Shown here piece by piece: positions 29,777-32,289 of a DNA stretch of 32,289 bases (the stretch's first letter is position 1; every line of letters begins with the position of its first letter). A model generated the notes under the pieces. It was not told the origin of the DNA. It made no database searches and saw only the letters and a list, made by a program, of their open reading frames with translations. The stretch is from Chloroflexi bacterium SZAS-1. Its GTDB lineage: Bacteria; Chloroflexota; Chloroflexia; Chloroflexales; Roseiflexaceae. The stretch spans positions 1 to 32,289 of the forward strand of contig JAFEAS010000095.1 of the NCBI GenBank assembly GCA_018266315.1, given 5' to 3'. Position numbers and translations under genes: made by a program.

Positions 29777-31702
29777 ATGATCAAACCTGCGAATACAGAT
29801 CGGCGCGCCCCTCCTCATTTGCCCGCAACCCGATGGGTGCAGCAAACTATTGGCCGCACGCGTTTTGTGACTCTGCGTGCGAAGTTGCTGTTGCTGCTAA
29901 CGCTCACAGTTCTTGGGCTGCTGGTTGCGCTGTATATTCCGCTGCGGGTGCTGGTATTGGGCAGTTACCTCACGCTCGAACAGCAGACTATGCATACCGA
30001 GATGGATCGGGCGCAGAACGCGCTTACCGGGGCGATTGTAAAGCTCGATAATTCTGCCGCCGGGTACGCAACCTGGGATGATACGTTTGCGTTTGTGGCC
30101 GACCACAATACGCGGTATATGGCAAGTAACCTAGCCGATCCATCTTTCCCCGCTGAGAATATTAACCTTGTGATTATTACCGATCAGTCTGGGCACGTGG
30201 TTGGTCAGAAAGCATTTGATCTGAATCAGCAGCAGGCGACTGCCGTTCCGGTATATTTTTCCCAAGCCCAAAACCTGCAAAATCTGCTACACGCACTCAC
30301 GGGGCCAAATAATCCTACAAATGGCTTGCTGTTGCTGCCCGATCGGCCAATGTTAATTGCAGCGCGCCCGATTTTGCCTAGCAATGGGCAAGGGGCAAGC
30401 AACGGCACGCTACTCATGGGCCGATTCCTCGATACAATACTGATACAAGAGCTGGCCGATGTAACGCATTTGACTCTGGCGGTTACTGCTGTTCAAAGCA
30501 GCCAAACGCCAGCTGTGGCGCGGAGCCTGAGCCTTGTGCAGCCGGAGATAACCAGTCCATTGAATGCTCAATCGATCGCTGGGTATCGCCTGCTCAACGA
30601 TGTGTTTGGGCAGCCTGCGCTGGTACTAGAAGTGACGACACCGCGTAGTGTATATCAGCAGGGCGTGCTAACACTCAATTATGTGTCGCTCGCACTCATT
30701 ATCATCTTACTGGTGTGCTTTATTGTGGCAGTGGCCGTTCTCGAACGCCTGGTGATTGCCCGCGTCACCCGGCTCGATGCCCAGGTGCAGACAATTGGCT
30801 CCAGCGGCGACCTGGCATTACGTATGAATGTGCAGGGTAATGATGAGCTGGCGCGCCTGGCGCAATCGATTAATAGCATGCTGGCCGAAATTGACCATGC
30901 GCAGCTTACCCGCCGCCAGGCCGATGAGTTGCGCGCCCAGACGCAGGAAGAGTTATTGCGCGCGCGCGAGCAATTTAGCCAGATGCTTGTCCACGATCTC
31001 AAAAATCCGCTAACTGCTGCTACCGGTTATCTCGATATCCTCAAGCTCGGTTCGCTCACTGAAGATCAACTGATTCTGTCTGATGGCGCATATCGTAGTA
31101 TTAAAAATGCGCTGATATTAGTGAGCCAGATTCTTGATGTAGCGCGTCTTTCGGAAGGGCGCCTGGAAATTCGCTGCGAGGTTGCCGATGTGCGCCGTAT
31201 GTTTGAAACCTGCATCGAAGAACTCCAGACCCTGGCGAAGCTCGAAGACGCAACCGTTCAGGTTGCCCCGTATGTGTCAGCTCCAAACCTCTTTGTCGAT
31301 GTGAGTTTGATGCAGCGTGTGCTGCACAACTTGGTATCGAATGCAATTAAACACACCCCATCAGGCGTAACTGTGACTTTGGGGGCCAATCTGCTCGAAG
31401 ATGGCATCGAGCTGTTTGTTCACGATAATGGCCCGGGCATCGATAGCAGCATTCTTCCAACCATTTTTGAGCGCTTTCAATCGGGCATTGCTGCAAATGC
31501 AGATCATAATAATACTGGGCTTGGGCTTACATTTTGTAAGCTAGCTACTGAGGCGCATCACGGCACGATAGCGGTAGAGAGCGGCCAGGGTAATGGCACG
31601 ACTTTTACGATCATCCTGCCGACAAGCTGTATTGCTGCGCCCGATACGTTGCTCCTCAGTAGCACCCCGCGCGAGATTAGCTCTGTTGAGGCGCTGCCAT
31701 AA
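29777..31702 (+). CDS. CHASE4-HAMP sensor histidine kinase
   Basis: A membrane sensor kinase of 641 residues if ATG 29777 is used; TTG at 29735 is an alternative. Neither has a clear ribosome site, and TACAAT at 29738-29743 could be the -10 box, which favours 29777. Order: membrane segment (LLLLLTLTVLGLLVALYIPL, about 38-57); an extracytoplasmic CHASE4-like domain with AGYATWDDTFAFVADHN; second membrane segment (LALIIILLVCFIVAVAVL, about 305-322); HAMP; coiled linker; HisKA with phosphoacceptor His406 in VHDLKNPLTAATGYLDIL; and HATPase with LHNLVSNAIKHTPSG (N box), DNGPGID (G1) and TGLGLTFCKLA (G2). It senses an unknown external signal and should phosphorylate a response regulator, but none is encoded next to it; the next gene is htpG. 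Confidence 0.88.
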   Translation: MIKPANTDRRAPPHLPATRWVQQTIGRTRFVTLRAKLLLLLTLTVLGLLVALYIPLRVLVLGSYLTLEQQTMHTEMDRAQNALTGAIVKLDNSAAGYATWDDTFAFVADHNTRYMASNLADPSFPAENINLVIITDQSGHVVGQKAFDLNQQQATAVPVYFSQAQNLQNLLHALTGPNNPTNGLLLLPDRPMLIAARPILPSNGQGASNGTLLMGRFLDTILIQELADVTHLTLAVTAVQSSQTPAVARSLSLVQPEITSPLNAQSIAGYRLLNDVFGQPALVLEVTTPRSVYQQGVLTLNYVSLALIIILLVCFIVAVAVLERLVIARVTRLDAQVQTIGSSGDLALRMNVQGNDELARLAQSINSMLAEIDHAQLTRRQADELRAQTQEELLRAREQFSQMLVHDLKNPLTAATGYLDILKLGSLTEDQLILSDGAYRSIKNALILVSQILDVARLSEGRLEIRCEVADVRRMFETCIEELQTLAKLEDATVQVAPYVSAPNLFVDVSLMQRVLHNLVSNAIKHTPSGVTVTLGANLLEDGIELFVHDNGPGIDSSILPTIFERFQSGIAANADHNNTGLGLTFCKLATEAHHGTIAVESGQGNGTTFTIILPTSCIAAPDTLLLSSTPREISSVEALP

Positions 31703-31755
31703 GCTGCGGCGGCCTGTTCCTCGCACAATTTCCCCTATTCCTATAAAAATCTAAC

Positions 31756-31784
31756 TTGCCGAACCAGCGATTGTTCGCTATTAT
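31756..31784 (+). promoter_or_regulatory. Sigma-A promoter of htpG
   Basis: TTGCCG (31756-31761), a 17-bp spacer and TATTAT (31779-31784). The -10 box abuts the CIRCE operator, so HrcA binding would block it. Confidence 0.6.
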
Positions 31785-31810
31785 TAGCACTGTCATAGGT
31801 TAAGTGCTAA
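31784..31810. promoter_or_regulatory. CIRCE operator (HrcA binding site)
   Basis: TTAGCACTG, 9 nt, AAGTGCTAA. This matches the CIRCE consensus TTAGCACTC-N9-GAGTGCTAA at all but the innermost pair of positions. It lies between the -10 box and the htpG start, the standard location for HrcA repression of heat-shock genes. Confidence 0.9.
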
Positions 31811-31828
31811 TTCATGGAGGAATGGAGT

Positions 31829-32289
31829 ATGTCCACCGACCCAGTTGACCAGGCTGCCGAACCAACAGCCGTGCCATTTCGTGCCGAAGTTAAGCAGTTA
31901 TTGCATATTCTTGCGCACTCGCTTTATACCGACCGCGAAATCTTCTTACGTGAGCTTATTTCAAACGCCTCGGATGCTCTTTATCGCGTGCAGTTCGAAA
32001 TGTTGACCAACCAGAACGTGCTTGACGCGGAGGCAGAGCTGGCGATCCACATTAACGGTGATGCCGATGCGAAAACTGTGACTATTACCGACACCGGTAT
32101 TGGCATGACCCGCGAAGAGATGATCGAGAACCTAGGCACCATTGCCCAATCGGGCGCACGCGCATTGATGGAGCGGCTCGAAGCGAGCCAGCGCGGCGAG
32201 ATTATTGGACAGTTTGGCGTGGGCTTCTACTCGGCGTTTGTTGTTGCCGATGAGGTAACCGTTATTTCGCGCTCGTTCCACCCCGAGGC
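31829..32289 (+). CDS. htpG: Molecular chaperone HtpG (Hsp90), 3' truncated by the window
   Basis: The first 153 codons of an Hsp90-family chaperone. ATG 31829 has GGAGG 8 nt upstream. The GHKL ATP-binding domain is clear: [17 protein letters not shown], then [42 protein letters not shown] and [15 protein letters not shown]. The protein is cytosolic and remodels client proteins using ATP. The first 15 residues ([15 protein letters not shown]) are a short acidic extension. Regulation by HrcA is indicated by the CIRCE site upstream. Confidence 0.97.
   Translation, partial: MSTDPVDQAAEPTAVPFRAEVKQLLHILAHSLYTDREIFLRELISNASDALYRVQFEMLTNQNVLDAEAELAIHINGDADAKTVTITDTGIGMTREEMIENLGTIAQSGARALMERLEASQRGEIIGQFGVGFYSAFVVADEVTVISRSFHPE

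Overview
The window (32,289 bases, GC-rich, dense genes with short intergenic gaps) looks like chromosome from a filamentous or phototrophic-type Chloroflexota bacterium (class Chloroflexia, perhaps Roseiflexus/Kouleothrix-like). This placement is an inference from protein style (CUT1 lipoprotein with a long Ala/Pro/Thr linker, degenerate MrfA-like helicase, SPFH protein, coiled-coil protein beside a glycosyltransferase) and from the intergenic repeats. I could not search a database.

Bases 1-2716 hold the end of a degenerate DEAD/DEAH-type helicase. Bases 2722-17473 form one coherent alpha-1,6-glucan (dextran) utilisation locus. On the minus strand lie a ROK repressor, a lipoprotein sugar-binding protein, two CUT1 permeases, a compact GH15 enzyme, a GH66 lipoprotein and a GH66 enzyme without signal peptide. 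On the plus strand, divergent from the ROK gene, is a 1559-residue secreted enzyme joining GH66, two CBM35 modules and GH15. The two divergent genes have good sigma-A promoters. Each carries the same candidate operator core exactly 10 nt after its -10 box. The secreted enzyme also has a ~220-nt leader with a predicted multi-helix RNA. The likely scheme is: the secreted fusion enzyme cuts (and perhaps cyclises) dextran, the surface GH66 trims it, the ABC system imports oligosaccharides, and cytosolic GH66 and GH15 finish them to glucose. No transporter ATPase gene is present here.

Bases 17503-23446 hold a strong terminator, then on the minus strand an SPFH/flotillin-like protein with an internal duplication, a DAO-type FAD oxidoreductase, a lower-GC GIY-YIG protein and leuB. 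A palindromic element between leuB and a double-GNAT acetyltransferase carries an outward-facing extended -10 box at each end. A coiled-coil protein converges on a GT4-like glycosyltransferase.

Bases 26882-31702 hold an EamA-type transporter, a Ddl-like ATP-grasp ligase with an altered metal-binding motif and a CHASE4-HAMP histidine kinase. They are separated by long, nearly perfect palindromes with different cores but shared flanks; a third related element lies near 19.8 kb. The window ends in the 5' part of htpG, preceded by a near-consensus CIRCE operator.
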